NCBI GenBank assembly: GCA_025964625.1
Contig: JAOPYL010000315.1
Location: forward strand, 1-43,995
Origin: Actinoallomurus sp.
Lineage (GTDB): Bacteria > Actinomycetota > Actinomycetes > Streptosporangiales > Streptosporangiaceae
Reading direction: 5' to 3'
Length of the DNA: 43,995 nt
The notes under the pieces: model-generated
Seen by the model: only the letters and a program-made list of their open reading frames with translations
The model's database searches: none
Told to the model about the DNA's origin: nothing
Translations under genes and position numbers: made by a program
In this document: one piece after another, positions 22,830 through 32,010 of the stretch
Numbering within the stretch: position 1 is the first letter of the stretch
How the letters are laid out: each line of letters opens with the position of its first letter

Positions 22830-24473
22830 GTGAGCCACGTCGAAGTCGCGCATCTCAGTCACGCCCTCCCGGACGGCCGGGTGTTGCTCGAGGACGTCTC
22901 GTTCCGGGTGGCCGACGGCGCGGTCGCCGCGCTGGTCGGGCCGAACGGCGCGGGCAAGACGACCCTGCTGCGGCTGGTGGCCGGCGACCTCGAGCCGCAG
23001 AGCGGCTCGGTCGCCCGCAGCGGCGGCCTCGGCGTGATGCGGCAGTTCATCGGCAACATCCGCGACGAGTCCACCGTTCACGAGCTGCTCCTGTCGACGG
23101 CTCCGCCGCGGATACGCGACGCGGCCGAGACGCTCGACCGGGCCGAGCTCGCCATGATGGAGCGCGACGACGAACCCACCCAGATGCGGTACGCCAAGGC
23201 GCTCACCGACTGGGGCGACGCCGGCGGGTACGACGCCGAGGTGCTCTGGGACGCCTGCTGCGTCGCCGCGCTCGCCACGTCGTACGACCGGACCCGGTGG
23301 CGCGAGGTGAAGACGCTGTCCGGCGGCGAGCAGAAACGGCTCGTGCTGGAGGCGCTGTTCCGCGGACCGGACGAGGTGCTGCTGCTCGACGAGCCCGACA
23401 ACTACCTCGACGTGCCCGGCAAGCTGTGGCTGGAGGAGAAGCTGCGCGAGACGCCGAAGACGGTGTTGCTCGTGTCGCACGACCGCGAGCTGCTGGCCCG
23501 CGCGGCACGGCAGATCGTCACCGTCGAGGCCGCGAACGTCTGGGTGCACGGCGGCGGCTTCGCCTCGTACGCGCAGGCGCGGGGCGACCGCAACGAGCGG
23601 CTGGAGGAGCTGCGGCGGCGCTGGGACGAGGAGCACGCGAAGCTGAAGGCGCTCGTGCAGATGTTCAAGCAGAAGGCGGCGTACAACTCCGACATGGCCT
23701 CCCGCTACCAGGCGGCGCAGACCCGGCTGCGGCGGTTCGAGGAGGCGGGCCCGCCCGAGATCCCGCCGCGCGACCAGCAGCTGAAGATGCGCCTGCGCGG
23801 AGGCCGCACCGGCAAACGGGCCGTCATCTGCGAGAACCTCGAGCTACGGTGGTCCACCCCCTCGGCCACGCCCGACCCCTCCCACGGGCTGATGCGGCCG
23901 TTCAGCGTGGAGGTCTGGTACGGAGAGCGGGTGGCGGTCCTCGGCTCCAACGGCTCCGGCAAGAGTCACTACCTGCGGCTCATCGCCGGGGAGGACGTCG
24001 CGCACACGGGGGTGGCCCGGCTGGGCGCGCGGGTCGTGCCGGGGCTGTTCGCGCAGACTCACTCGCGGCCGGAGCTGCACGGCCGCACGCCGGCCGAGAT
24101 CCTCATGACCGAGCACGCCCGGCTGCGCAACGAGGCGATGGCCGCGCTGGCCCGATACGAGCTGCAGTACTGCGGCGACCAGCCGTTCGAGACGCTGTCC
24201 GGCGGGCAGCAGGCGCGGCTGCAGATCCTGCTGCTGGAGATGAGCGGCTGCACGCTGCTCCTGCTCGACGAACCCACCGACAACCTGGACCTGGCCAGCG
24301 CGGAGGCGCTGCAGGAGGGTCTGGAGGCCTATCAGGGCACCGTGCTGGCCGTCACCCACGACCGGTGGTTCGCGCGGTCCTTCGACCGCTTCCTGGTCTT
24401 CGGCGGCGACGGGTCGGTCTACGAGTCCGCCGAGCCGGTCTGGGACGAGACCCGCGTCGCCCGCCCGCGCTGA
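22830..24473 (+). CDS. ABC-F family ATPase
   Basis: 547-aa soluble protein with two ABC ATPase domains and no membrane span, the ABC-F plan (ribosome-acting translation or antibiotic-protection factors). Domain 1 has GPNGAGKTTLLRLVAG, LSGGEQKRL and VLLLDEPDNYLD. The linker (about 265-330) is charged and helical (RRRWDEEHAKLKALVQMFKQ), as in the P-site tRNA interaction motif. Domain 2 has GSNGSGKSHYLRLIAGE, LSGGQQARLQILLLEMSG and LLLLDEPTDNLD. The second Walker A ends GKS-H instead of GKS-T. GTG 22830 matches the family start. About 115 bp separate it from the divergent serine hydrolase. Confidence 0.93.
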   Translation: MSHVEVAHLSHALPDGRVLLEDVSFRVADGAVAALVGPNGAGKTTLLRLVAGDLEPQSGSVARSGGLGVMRQFIGNIRDESTVHELLLSTAPPRIRDAAETLDRAELAMMERDDEPTQMRYAKALTDWGDAGGYDAEVLWDACCVAALATSYDRTRWREVKTLSGGEQKRLVLEALFRGPDEVLLLDEPDNYLDVPGKLWLEEKLRETPKTVLLVSHDRELLARAARQIVTVEAANVWVHGGGFASYAQARGDRNERLEELRRRWDEEHAKLKALVQMFKQKAAYNSDMASRYQAAQTRLRRFEEAGPPEIPPRDQQLKMRLRGGRTGKRAVICENLELRWSTPSATPDPSHGLMRPFSVEVWYGERVAVLGSNGSGKSHYLRLIAGEDVAHTGVARLGARVVPGLFAQTHSRPELHGRTPAEILMTEHARLRNEAMAALARYELQYCGDQPFETLSGGQQARLQILLLEMSGCTLLLLDEPTDNLDLASAEALQEGLEAYQGTVLAVTHDRWFARSFDRFLVFGGDGSVYESAEPVWDETRVARPR

Positions 24474-24483
24474 CCCGCGCGCG

Positions 24484-24508
24484 GGCGGCCGCGCCGGCCG
24501 GGGCCGCC
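24484..24508. terminator. Hairpin between convergent ABC-F and YceI genes
   Basis: GGCGGCC (24484-24490) pairs with GGCCGCC (24502-24508) over an 11-nt loop in the 55-bp gap between two convergent genes. There is no T tract, as is usual in GC-rich actinomycetes; it could act in both directions. Confidence 0.45.
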
Positions 24509-24528
24509 GCGGGCAGGTCCCACCCGGC

Positions 24529-25083
24529 TCACTCGGCGCCGGGCGCCGCCAGGTCGAACTCGATCTCCACCGGGTCGGCGAGCTTGAGCGTGCCGAACAG
24601 CGCCGAATACGGCTTGATGCCCCAGCGCGACTGGGTAACGGTCGCGCCGCCGGTCACCCGGTCCCCGGTGACCTGGCCGCGGACGGTGACGGGCTGGGGC
24701 TCACCCATGATCGTCAGGTCACCCCAGATCGTGAACGACTCCGGCGTGCCGTCGACGTTGGTCGAGCGGAACGTGATCGCTGGATGCTCGGCGGTGTGCA
24801 GGATCTTCTCCCGCACCACTTTCTTGATGTCGGCCCGGTCGGAGTCCGACAGCGGCTTGGCGCCGCCAACACCCTCCCTGACCTCGAACGAGTCGACCTC
24901 CATCTCGAGGGTCAGGGATGACGCCGCCGGCTCCGCCGGGTCGACGACGGCCTCGCCCGACCATCGGGTGACCTCGATGGTCAGGTCGTGGCCCGCCTTG
25001 CGCCCGAGCCCCGTGCGGCCTGTCTTGACCAGGAGCCGCCCGGAGTCCGGTCCCAGCTTGTGCGTGCCTTTGGTGAGCGCCAT
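24529..25083 (-). CDS. YceI-family lipocalin-like protein
   Basis: 184-aa protein of the YceI family, beta-barrels that bind isoprenoid or other amphipathic ligands. Recognisable are the opening GTHKLGPDSGRLLVKTGRTG, the DLTIEVTRWSG strand, SLTLEMEVDSFEVREG, HPAITFRSTNVDG, FTIWGDLTIMGEPQPVTV and the closing SRWGIKPYSALFGTLKLAD. No signal peptide is seen, so it would be cytosolic, unlike E. coli YceI. ATG 25083 is preferred; in-frame codons upstream do not resemble the family. It is convergent with the ABC-F gene. Confidence 0.93.
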   Translation of the reverse strand: MALTKGTHKLGPDSGRLLVKTGRTGLGRKAGHDLTIEVTRWSGEAVVDPAEPAASSLTLEMEVDSFEVREGVGGAKPLSDSDRADIKKVVREKILHTAEHPAITFRSTNVDGTPESFTIWGDLTIMGEPQPVTVRGQVTGDRVTGGATVTQSRWGIKPYSALFGTLKLADPVEIEFDLAAPGAE

Positions 25084-25163
25084 GGTCGCCACGGTACGCC
25101 TCGATGGCGCGGGCGACGACAGCACGCGGGCGATGGGAGCGCCCCCGGCCCCGCCGCGGCGAC

Positions 25164-25532
25164 TCAGTGCTCAGTGCGTACGCCGATGGCGCGGACGACC
25201 TCACCGAGGCTCTGGAATTCACGGCCCTCGGGCAGGCCGGAGATCGCGTCGACGACCGAGTCCGGCGCCCTCCGCGTCCGGAGGCGAGCGAGCAGGCGCC
25301 CCCGGTCGGCGGGGAACTCGCTCGGCGGCAGATGCCGGGTCAGCTCGGCACGGCGGGCGACGTCAGCGGGCGACATGCCGCGAGGGGCCCCAGGATGTTC
25401 CGGCGGAGTACTCCGGCCACCGGACCCGTCCCCCTCCGTGCGTGTGGCTCCGCCACCCCCGATCAGGCTCTCGCTCTCCTTGCGCGGGTGGTCCTCCCGA
25501 ACCGGACTGTGCTTCTCGCTCTCGCGGTGCAT
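25164..25532 (-). CDS. DUF2795-domain protein
   Basis: 122-aa hydrophilic protein. The first half is charged and disordered (HRESEKHSPVREDHPRKE...). The C-terminal half is a DUF2795-like module: AELTRHLPPSEFPADRGRLL, then LPEGREFQSLGEVVRAIG. Function unknown. ATG 25532 follows AGGTGAGG on the coding strand; an upstream GTG lies inside that site and is less likely. It is on the same strand as, and downstream of, the PAP2-DAGK gene, but a 10-bp hairpin lies between them. Confidence 0.8.
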   Translation of the reverse strand: MHRESEKHSPVREDHPRKESESLIGGGGATRTEGDGSGGRSTPPEHPGAPRGMSPADVARRAELTRHLPPSEFPADRGRLLARLRTRRAPDSVVDAISGLPEGREFQSLGEVVRAIGVRTEH

Positions 25533-25637
25533 AGACCTCACCTTTCGCGTAGCCCCTCACAGGCGCGCCCCCCGCGCGCTGGCGTTCCGGATCGACCTCC
25601 CTCTCGACGGAGCGCCGACGTCACTCGACCTTCCGCC

Positions 25638-25662
25638 GGACGGTCGCTCCGCGCGACCGTCC
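25638..25662 (-). terminator. Strong hairpin downstream of the PAP2-DAGK gene
   Basis: A perfect 10-bp stem GGACGGTCGC/GCGACCGTCC (25638-25647/25653-25662) with a 5-nt loop lies 142 bp past the stop of the minus-strand PAP2-DAGK gene and 106 bp before the DUF2795 gene. It is the best terminator candidate in this 270-bp gap; nothing else was seen there. Confidence 0.55.
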
Positions 25663-25803
25663 CTGTGAGGCGCCGTACCCGAGCCGGGCTGCGGTGAACC
25701 CTTACGCCCCTCCCGCACACCTATCCGGCGCTTGGCCACGACATCGGCGAAACGACGGTCCGCACGGGGTCCTCGGCCGTAACCGGCCCGCGCCGTGTGC
25801 GGG

Positions 25804-27306
25804 CTACTGGCTGGTGGCGGCCAGCCGGGCGGGCCCGAAGATCGCGAGGGCGGCCCGCCGCTTGGTGATCGTCACGATGCCGTCCGCGGTGCCGAGCTCG
25901 CCGTCGCACGCCAGTCGCAGGGGGCCGTCGCCGCCCGCGAGACGCAGGCTGCCGGCGCGCCAGGTCGTGTAGTCCGGCATCAGGTGGAGGTGCCCGACCA
26001 GCAGCGCGGCCACCGCGCGGGACTTGCTGATGTGGCGCTTGGCGCCGATCAGCCGGATGTCGAGCAGGCCGTCGCCGAGATGACCGCGCCAGGTCGGGGC
26101 GACACCATGGGAGCCGTACCGGCAGTTGCCGATGAACGCGAACCACACCCGCAACCGGCGGCCGTCGACGTACACCTCGGTCGGCTCGGAGTGCCGCAGC
26201 ACCAGCACGGCGGCCACCGCGAGCGCGGGCCACTTGCCCAGCCGGCCCTCGAGACGCGTCCGCAGACCGACGAGCTCGGTGTACGCGCCGAAGCTGGCCG
26301 TGTTGAGGAAGAGACGGTCGCCCGCGGAGGCCACGTCGACGCGCACGACACCCCCCGAGCAGTACGCCTGGATCGCATCCCGCACGGTCTCCATGCCGAG
26401 CGCCCGCGAGAAGTGGTTCAGCGTGCCTCCGGGGATCACCAGCAGCGGCAGGCCGCGCGCGATCGCGACCTCGGCCCCGGCGTTGATCGTGCCGTCGCCG
26501 CCGCACACGCCCAGCACGATCGCCCGGTTCGCGGCCTCGGCGAGGGCCTTGCCCAGGTCCTCGGACGCCTCGACGATCTCCGCGGCAGGGAGCTCCGCGC
26601 GCAGCGTCGCGGAGACGTCGCCGCCGCCCGCGTCCTGGTTGACCACGACCACGACCCCCGCGCCGTCCGGGGAGATGCCGGCGACCGCCTCGGCCGGCAT
26701 CGACCATACGGCTCGCGCGGGGCCGGGCCGTGCGGGCCAGATCACGCGTGTGGCGAGCGCGGTCGCCGAGCCGAGCGCCAGGCCGGCCAGCACGTCACCG
26801 AGATAGTGCGCTCCGTTGTAGACGCGTGAGAACGCCACCCCGGCGGCCGCCGCCATCACAGGCACGGCGACGGACGCCGGCGCCTCCATCGCCACCGCCG
26901 TGGCGAACGCGGCGGCCGAGGCCGAATGCCCGGACGGGAAGGACGGCGAGGTCGGCAGCCGCGACCGCACCCGGACCGAGGGGATCCGGGTGCCGCGGCC
27001 CATGCCGAACAGCGTTGACGAGCCGGTCAGGTCGACCAGCGGGCGGGGGCGGCGGAACGCCTGCTTGCCCGCGATGTTCGCGAGCGGGCTGGCCAGGCCC
27101 ACCGCGAGCGCTCCGCGCAGCGCCGCCCGGCGCAGCCGCGGCTGGCGGGTGACGGCGAGCCCAGCGGCGATCCCGGCCCACAGCAGGGAGTGATCGGCCA
27201 TCCGGGACAGGCGGGGCAGGACGTATTCGAAGCCGGGCAGCCGCGCGGCCGCCACGGCGTCAAAGGCGCGCTGGTCGAGCCTTGAAAGTCTCTTCACCAC
27301 GGACAT
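25804..27306 (-). CDS. PAP2 phosphatase-diacylglycerol kinase fusion
   Basis: 500-aa membrane enzyme joining two lipid-phosphate activities. The N-terminal PAP2 domain (about 60-185) has all three motifs: KQAFRRPRP (K81...R88-P89), FPSGHS (124-128) and SRVYNGAHYLGD (S160-D171). The C-terminal diacylglycerol/sphingosine-kinase-type domain (about 215-500) has VCGGDGTINAG (GGDGT 269-273) and PGGTLNHFSRALGM (292-305). Such fusions may interconvert diacylglycerol and phosphatidate or process polyprenyl phosphates. ATG 27306 is chosen as the sequence upstream is not protein-like. It is divergent from the TagG-type exporter, consistent with a cell-surface polymer role. Confidence 0.92.
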   Translation of the reverse strand: MSVVKRLSRLDQRAFDAVAAARLPGFEYVLPRLSRMADHSLLWAGIAAGLAVTRQPRLRRAALRGALAVGLASPLANIAGKQAFRRPRPLVDLTGSSTLFGMGRGTRIPSVRVRSRLPTSPSFPSGHSASAAAFATAVAMEAPASVAVPVMAAAAGVAFSRVYNGAHYLGDVLAGLALGSATALATRVIWPARPGPARAVWSMPAEAVAGISPDGAGVVVVVNQDAGGGDVSATLRAELPAAEIVEASEDLGKALAEAANRAIVLGVCGGDGTINAGAEVAIARGLPLLVIPGGTLNHFSRALGMETVRDAIQAYCSGGVVRVDVASAGDRLFLNTASFGAYTELVGLRTRLEGRLGKWPALAVAAVLVLRHSEPTEVYVDGRRLRVWFAFIGNCRYGSHGVAPTWRGHLGDGLLDIRLIGAKRHISKSRAVAALLVGHLHLMPDYTTWRAGSLRLAGGDGPLRLACDGELGTADGIVTITKRRAALAIFGPARLAATSQ

Positions 27307-27414
27307 GGGACGGTCTATCCCCCTTCTGACCCGGATCACGCAGAAGATCACATTCTCGTCATGCATCTAACCGAACGTCGATGCGGGACCGCTGTCTGCA
27401 ATAGGCTCTTCCGC

Positions 27415-28485
27415 ATGAGTCACCCGGAACGGCTCGGAGCCTCGGGTGGCGGACAGACCAACGCGATCGCGGAACGCCCCCAGCTGAACGGGCACCCCTC
27501 GCTGGCCGAGTTCGCCACCGGACACGGGCTCAAGAAGAGCGCCGCCCGCCCCCCGCTGGGCTCTTACATCCGTCAGCTCTGGCAGCGTCGCCACTTCATC
27601 TGGACGTTCGCCACCGCCAAGAGCGTATCCATGTACACCGAGTCTCGGCTCGGACAACTCTGGCAGGTGTTGACGCCGCTACTCAACGCGGCCGTCTACT
27701 ACCTGATCTTCGGTCTCCTGCTGGGCCGCAGCGGAGATGTGCACAAGTACATCCCGTACCTGGTCATCGGGGTGTTCTTCTTCTACTTCACCCAGCGATC
27801 GATCACCTCGGGCGCCAAGGCGGTCCAGGGGAACATGTCGCTGATCCGGGCGCTCCACTTCCCCCGCGCGACGCTGCCGTTCTCCTACACGATCGTCGAA
27901 CTGCAGCAGCTCTTCGCGGCCATGAGCGTGCTGTTCGTAATCATGCTGGCGTTCGGCGAGTACCCCACCTGGCACTGGTTGCTGATCATCCCTGTGCTGG
28001 TGCTGCTGCTGATGTTCAACATCGGCGTAAGCCTGGTCGTCGCGCGCATCGGCGCGTTCGTGCCCGACCTCAGCCAGCTCCTGCCGTTCATCCTCCGGAC
28101 CTGGCTCTACTTCTCCGGCATCATGTTCTCGATGTACACCCTCGCCGGGAAGCTCCCGACCTGGGCGACGCGCCTGTTGGACGCCAACCCCGGCTCGGTC
28201 TACGTCGAGCTGGCCCGCCGGTCGCTCATGGGCTCCTACCGCAAAGACCTCGCGGCCATGACGACGAAGTATGGAGAAAGGTGCAGCCGGCCCGTCGAAC
28301 AGGGCCTCGTGGGCAAGGCGCTGAGGAAGGCGACCACGACTCACACCGGTTACTGCAGGCAGCATGAGGCGCTGGTCTCGATGAACCAGACGGTCTGGTA
28401 CTACGCCATCGGCTGGGCCGTGGTCGCGTTCGTGCTGGGCTTCTGGTACTTCTACCGCGCTGAAGAAAGGTACGGCCGTGGCTGA
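27415..28485 (+). CDS. TagG-type ABC exporter permease (surface polysaccharide/teichoic acid)
   Basis: 356-aa ABC-2 permease. Six membrane spans are seen at about 87-105, 112-130, 155-180, 186-212, 224-242 and 327-347, after a ~50-residue cytosolic N-terminus and amphipathic segment. It pairs with the ATPase that overlaps its end by 8 nt to export a lipid-linked polymer. The loop between spans 5 and 6 is long (about 80 residues) and holds two cysteines, Cys290 and Cys314, predicted to face outside. ATG 27415 is preferred over ATG 27361 because TAGGCT lies 7 nt upstream, giving a leaderless arrangement, and neither start has a ribosome site. Confidence 0.9.
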   Translation: MSHPERLGASGGGQTNAIAERPQLNGHPSLAEFATGHGLKKSAARPPLGSYIRQLWQRRHFIWTFATAKSVSMYTESRLGQLWQVLTPLLNAAVYYLIFGLLLGRSGDVHKYIPYLVIGVFFFYFTQRSITSGAKAVQGNMSLIRALHFPRATLPFSYTIVELQQLFAAMSVLFVIMLAFGEYPTWHWLLIIPVLVLLLMFNIGVSLVVARIGAFVPDLSQLLPFILRTWLYFSGIMFSMYTLAGKLPTWATRLLDANPGSVYVELARRSLMGSYRKDLAAMTTKYGERCSRPVEQGLVGKALRKATTTHTGYCRQHEALVSMNQTVWYYAIGWAVVAFVLGFWYFYRAEERYGRG

Positions 28486-29308
28486 CGCGCTCAAGGAGAA
28501 GGACAAGGTGTCCGGTGCACCGGAACAGTCGACCCCGCCGGTGGTGGTCAACTCGGACCGGGAGCCCATCGTCGTCGTCGACGACCTGCACATCGTCTAC
28601 CGCGTATACGGCGGCAGCGAAGGCAAGGGCAACGCGGTCACCGCCTTTCGACGGGTCCTGCGCAGGGAGAACCGCCCGTCGATGAAGGAGGTGCACGCGA
28701 TCCGCGGCATGTCCTTCGTCGCCTACCAGGGCGACGCGATCGGCGTGATCGGCAACAACGGCTCGGGCAAGTCGACCCTGCTGCAGGCCATCGCCGGCCT
28801 GCTGCCGCCGGACCGCGGTGGCGTCTACACGACGGGCCAGCCGTCGCTGCTCGGCGTGAACGCCGCCCTGATGAACGACCTCACCGGTGAACGGAACATC
28901 GTGCTCGGCTGCCTGGCCATGGGCATGTCGCCGGATGAGGTCAAGGAGAAGTACGACGAGATCGTGAAGTTCGCCGGTCTCAAGGAGGGCTTCATCCAGC
29001 TGCCCATGCGGGCCTACTCCTCCGGAATGGGCTCGCGGCTGCGGTTCGCCATCGCCGCGTCCAAGTCCCACGACGTGCTGCTCATCGACGAAGCGCTGGC
29101 CACCGGTGACGCGAAGTTCCGGCGCAAGAGCGCTGCCAAGATCGACGAACTGCGCGAGGAGGCGGGCGCGGTCTTCCTCGTCGCGCATCAGCTCGACTCG
29201 ATCAGGGAGATGTGCAACCGCGTCCTCTGGATCGACGAGGGCAAGATGATGATGGACGGTGACCCCGACACGGTCGTGGACGCCTACATCGAGGCCACCA
29301 GCAAGTAG
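28478..29308 (+). CDS. TagH-type ABC exporter ATPase
   Basis: 276-aa nucleotide-binding subunit of the polymer exporter. Walker A is GNNGSGKST (92-100), the signature is the YSSGM variant at 180-184 (typical of TagH/Wzt/RfbE ATPases), and Walker B is VLLIDE (200-205) followed by ALATGDAKFRRKS. The N-terminal 70 residues include the FRRVLRRENRPSMKEVHAI segment usual in this subfamily. No C-terminal carbohydrate-binding extension is present. GTG 28478 overlaps the permease by 8 nt, with gaagaaagg upstream. Its TAG stop directly abuts the stop of the convergent phospholipase-D-like gene with no gap. Confidence 0.94.
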   Translation: MADALKEKDKVSGAPEQSTPPVVVNSDREPIVVVDDLHIVYRVYGGSEGKGNAVTAFRRVLRRENRPSMKEVHAIRGMSFVAYQGDAIGVIGNNGSGKSTLLQAIAGLLPPDRGGVYTTGQPSLLGVNAALMNDLTGERNIVLGCLAMGMSPDEVKEKYDEIVKFAGLKEGFIQLPMRAYSSGMGSRLRFAIAASKSHDVLLIDEALATGDAKFRRKSAAKIDELREEAGAVFLVAHQLDSIREMCNRVLWIDEGKMMMDGDPDTVVDAYIEATSK

Positions 29309-30529
29309 TCACCTCGGGTCGGGCACGCGACCGCCCAGCCGCACGTGGCTGTCGGCCGCCGTCCAGAGGTCAGCGAAGTTCTGCCGGTAGGCCGCGCAGA
29401 CGCCCGCGTCCCGGATGACGAGCATGGTCTCGTCGTTGTGCCGGAGCGCGGGCACCGTGTAGTTCGGGCTGCCCGTTATCACCAGCTGCCGGCGGCGCCC
29501 GGAGTAGGTGCCGTCGATCGTGACGTACTTGGAGTGGACGTAGGCCTGTACCGGCTCGCCCGTCTCCGGGTCCAGGTAGCTGTAGTGGCTGCTGACCAGC
29601 GGCGGGCCGCCCGGACGTTCGAGGAGCTTCCGGGCGCGGGCGCCGAGGTTCGTGTAGATCACCCGCACGTCGCAGCCCTGGTGCGCGAGCGACCACAGCC
29701 GCCGCGCCACGCGGGTGCGGGTCAGCGAGAACGTCGTCACATGAACGGCCGTGCCGCGTGCGCAGCCGACGTGGCCGAGCAGCCCGTACAGGGTGTCGCT
29801 GCCGGTCGTCGAACCGGCCCGCGGGAAGGTGTACGCCGTGACGCGGCCGCTCCGGACGACGCGGTAGTAGCCGGCGTGGTGGCGCCGGGCTGCGAGTGCG
29901 GAGAAGTATCGCCCGTACGCCCGGTAGAGAGCCGGGTCGCTGATCGTGAAGGCGTTGTTCCAGGCGTTCACGCGGTTGGTCGTGGTCAGGTTGGCGGACG
30001 CCTGCACGACGACGTCGGCGGCCGACCCGCTGCGCGAGTACAGAAAGAACTTGTTGTGCATGATCGTGTCGCCGATGCAGCCTTTCACGCAGGCCACCAC
30101 CCAGGACGACCGTTTGCGGCTGGTGCCGAGTGCCTTCGCGACCCGGCGGTACGCCGCGCTGGAGCGGCTGCTCCCGTCGATGACCAGCTGGACGCGCACG
30201 CCCCGCCTCCTCGCGTCGGTCAGGGTCTGCGCGAACGCCGATGAGGTGAACTGGTAGACCGCGATCCGGATCAGCGCACCGCGCGGCGCTCCGGCTGCCA
30301 GCTCGTTGACGTGGTGGCCGATCGCGTTCTGCTCCTCCGGCGAGCCTGACGGGATGTTGAAGACCGCCGAAGACGGCGCGGCGCGGCGCGCCGGGGCGGT
30401 GCGGGGAGGCGTGCCCGCCGCGCGTACCACCTGTGCGGCCATGGCACCTGGTTCCACACGGGCGTCCGCGAGGGCGGGCGCCGTGCTCGCGATGGCGACG
30501 GCACTGACCGTGACGGCGACTCGGCGCAT
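29309..30529 (-). CDS. Secreted phospholipase-D-like protein
   Basis: 406-aa exported protein with a signal peptide (MRRVAVTVSAVAIASTAPAL) and two phospholipase D half-domains. The second catalytic block is canonical HxKx4D: AYVHSKYVTIDG (His332, Lys334, Asp339) followed by GSPNYT. The first is MHNKFFLYS (His158, Lys160), with Ser165 where Asp is usual, followed by ASANLTTTN. Such enzymes hydrolyse or transfer phosphodiesters. Its target may be a lipid or a teichoic-type polymer given the exporter next door (inference). It converges with the exporter operon with zero spacing. Confidence 0.88.
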   Translation of the reverse strand: MRRVAVTVSAVAIASTAPALADARVEPGAMAAQVVRAAGTPPRTAPARRAAPSSAVFNIPSGSPEEQNAIGHHVNELAAGAPRGALIRIAVYQFTSSAFAQTLTDARRRGVRVQLVIDGSSRSSAAYRRVAKALGTSRKRSSWVVACVKGCIGDTIMHNKFFLYSRSGSAADVVVQASANLTTTNRVNAWNNAFTISDPALYRAYGRYFSALAARRHHAGYYRVVRSGRVTAYTFPRAGSTTGSDTLYGLLGHVGCARGTAVHVTTFSLTRTRVARRLWSLAHQGCDVRVIYTNLGARARKLLERPGGPPLVSSHYSYLDPETGEPVQAYVHSKYVTIDGTYSGRRRQLVITGSPNYTVPALRHNDETMLVIRDAGVCAAYRQNFADLWTAADSHVRLGGRVPDPR

Positions 30530-30918
30530 ATCGTTTCTCCTCCGTTGCGAGACCCGGACTGGGACGGCCGGCCTGGCACGCGGATGGATCTCGGCCGACT
30601 TCGATCACGGACTGTAGCGATTCGGTCACGTACAGCACATCATCAACCCAAGAAACACTGTTGGCTACCCCTGATCGGTGAAGTGCCTCTGGATGAGCGA
30701 CCAAGGTCGATCTACCTTCGAGGGAGAAGCCGATCGCGAGGAAGGCCCCATGACGGATCAGCGCTCCCCGTTCCGACGCGGCTTCCCGAACGCGGTGGGC
30801 CCGGCACCGGCGCGCGCTCCGGACGGCCCGCGCTCCTGCGCGGGCGTGCAGTGGGCGAGGGGGCTGGTCGGGGGTTGAAACCGAGCACGGAGCCGCCGGG
30901 CGAGCGGAGCGGGCGGCG
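30530..30918. other. Intergenic stretch before the sugar-type importer
   Basis: About 390 bp between the phospholipase-D-like gene and the importer. It holds the small ORF listed at 30750-30878. The part at 30600-30700 is less GC-rich and may carry both divergent promoters. No substrate-binding-protein remnant or clear operator was found. Confidence 0.5.
30750..30878 (+). CDS. Possible small ORF (42 aa)
   Basis: ATG 30750 is preceded by gaggaagg (30738-30745), a good ribosome site, and the frame runs to TGA at 30876-30878. The product (MTDQRSPFRRGFPNAVGPAP, then ending WARGLVGG) is Pro/Arg/Gly-rich and recognisable as no family. It ends 40 bp before the ABC ATPase start and may be a translated leader. 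Confidence 0.3.
   Translation: MTDQRSPFRRGFPNAVGPAPARAPDGPRSCAGVQWARGLVGG

Positions 30919-32006
<1,088 letters not shown>

Positions 32007-32010
<4 letters not shown>

Noticed and set aside
23297-25534. A 745-codon plus-strand frame across the ABC-F and YceI genes
   Set aside because: Low-complexity Arg/Ala/Gly product crossing two well-supported genes on different strands.
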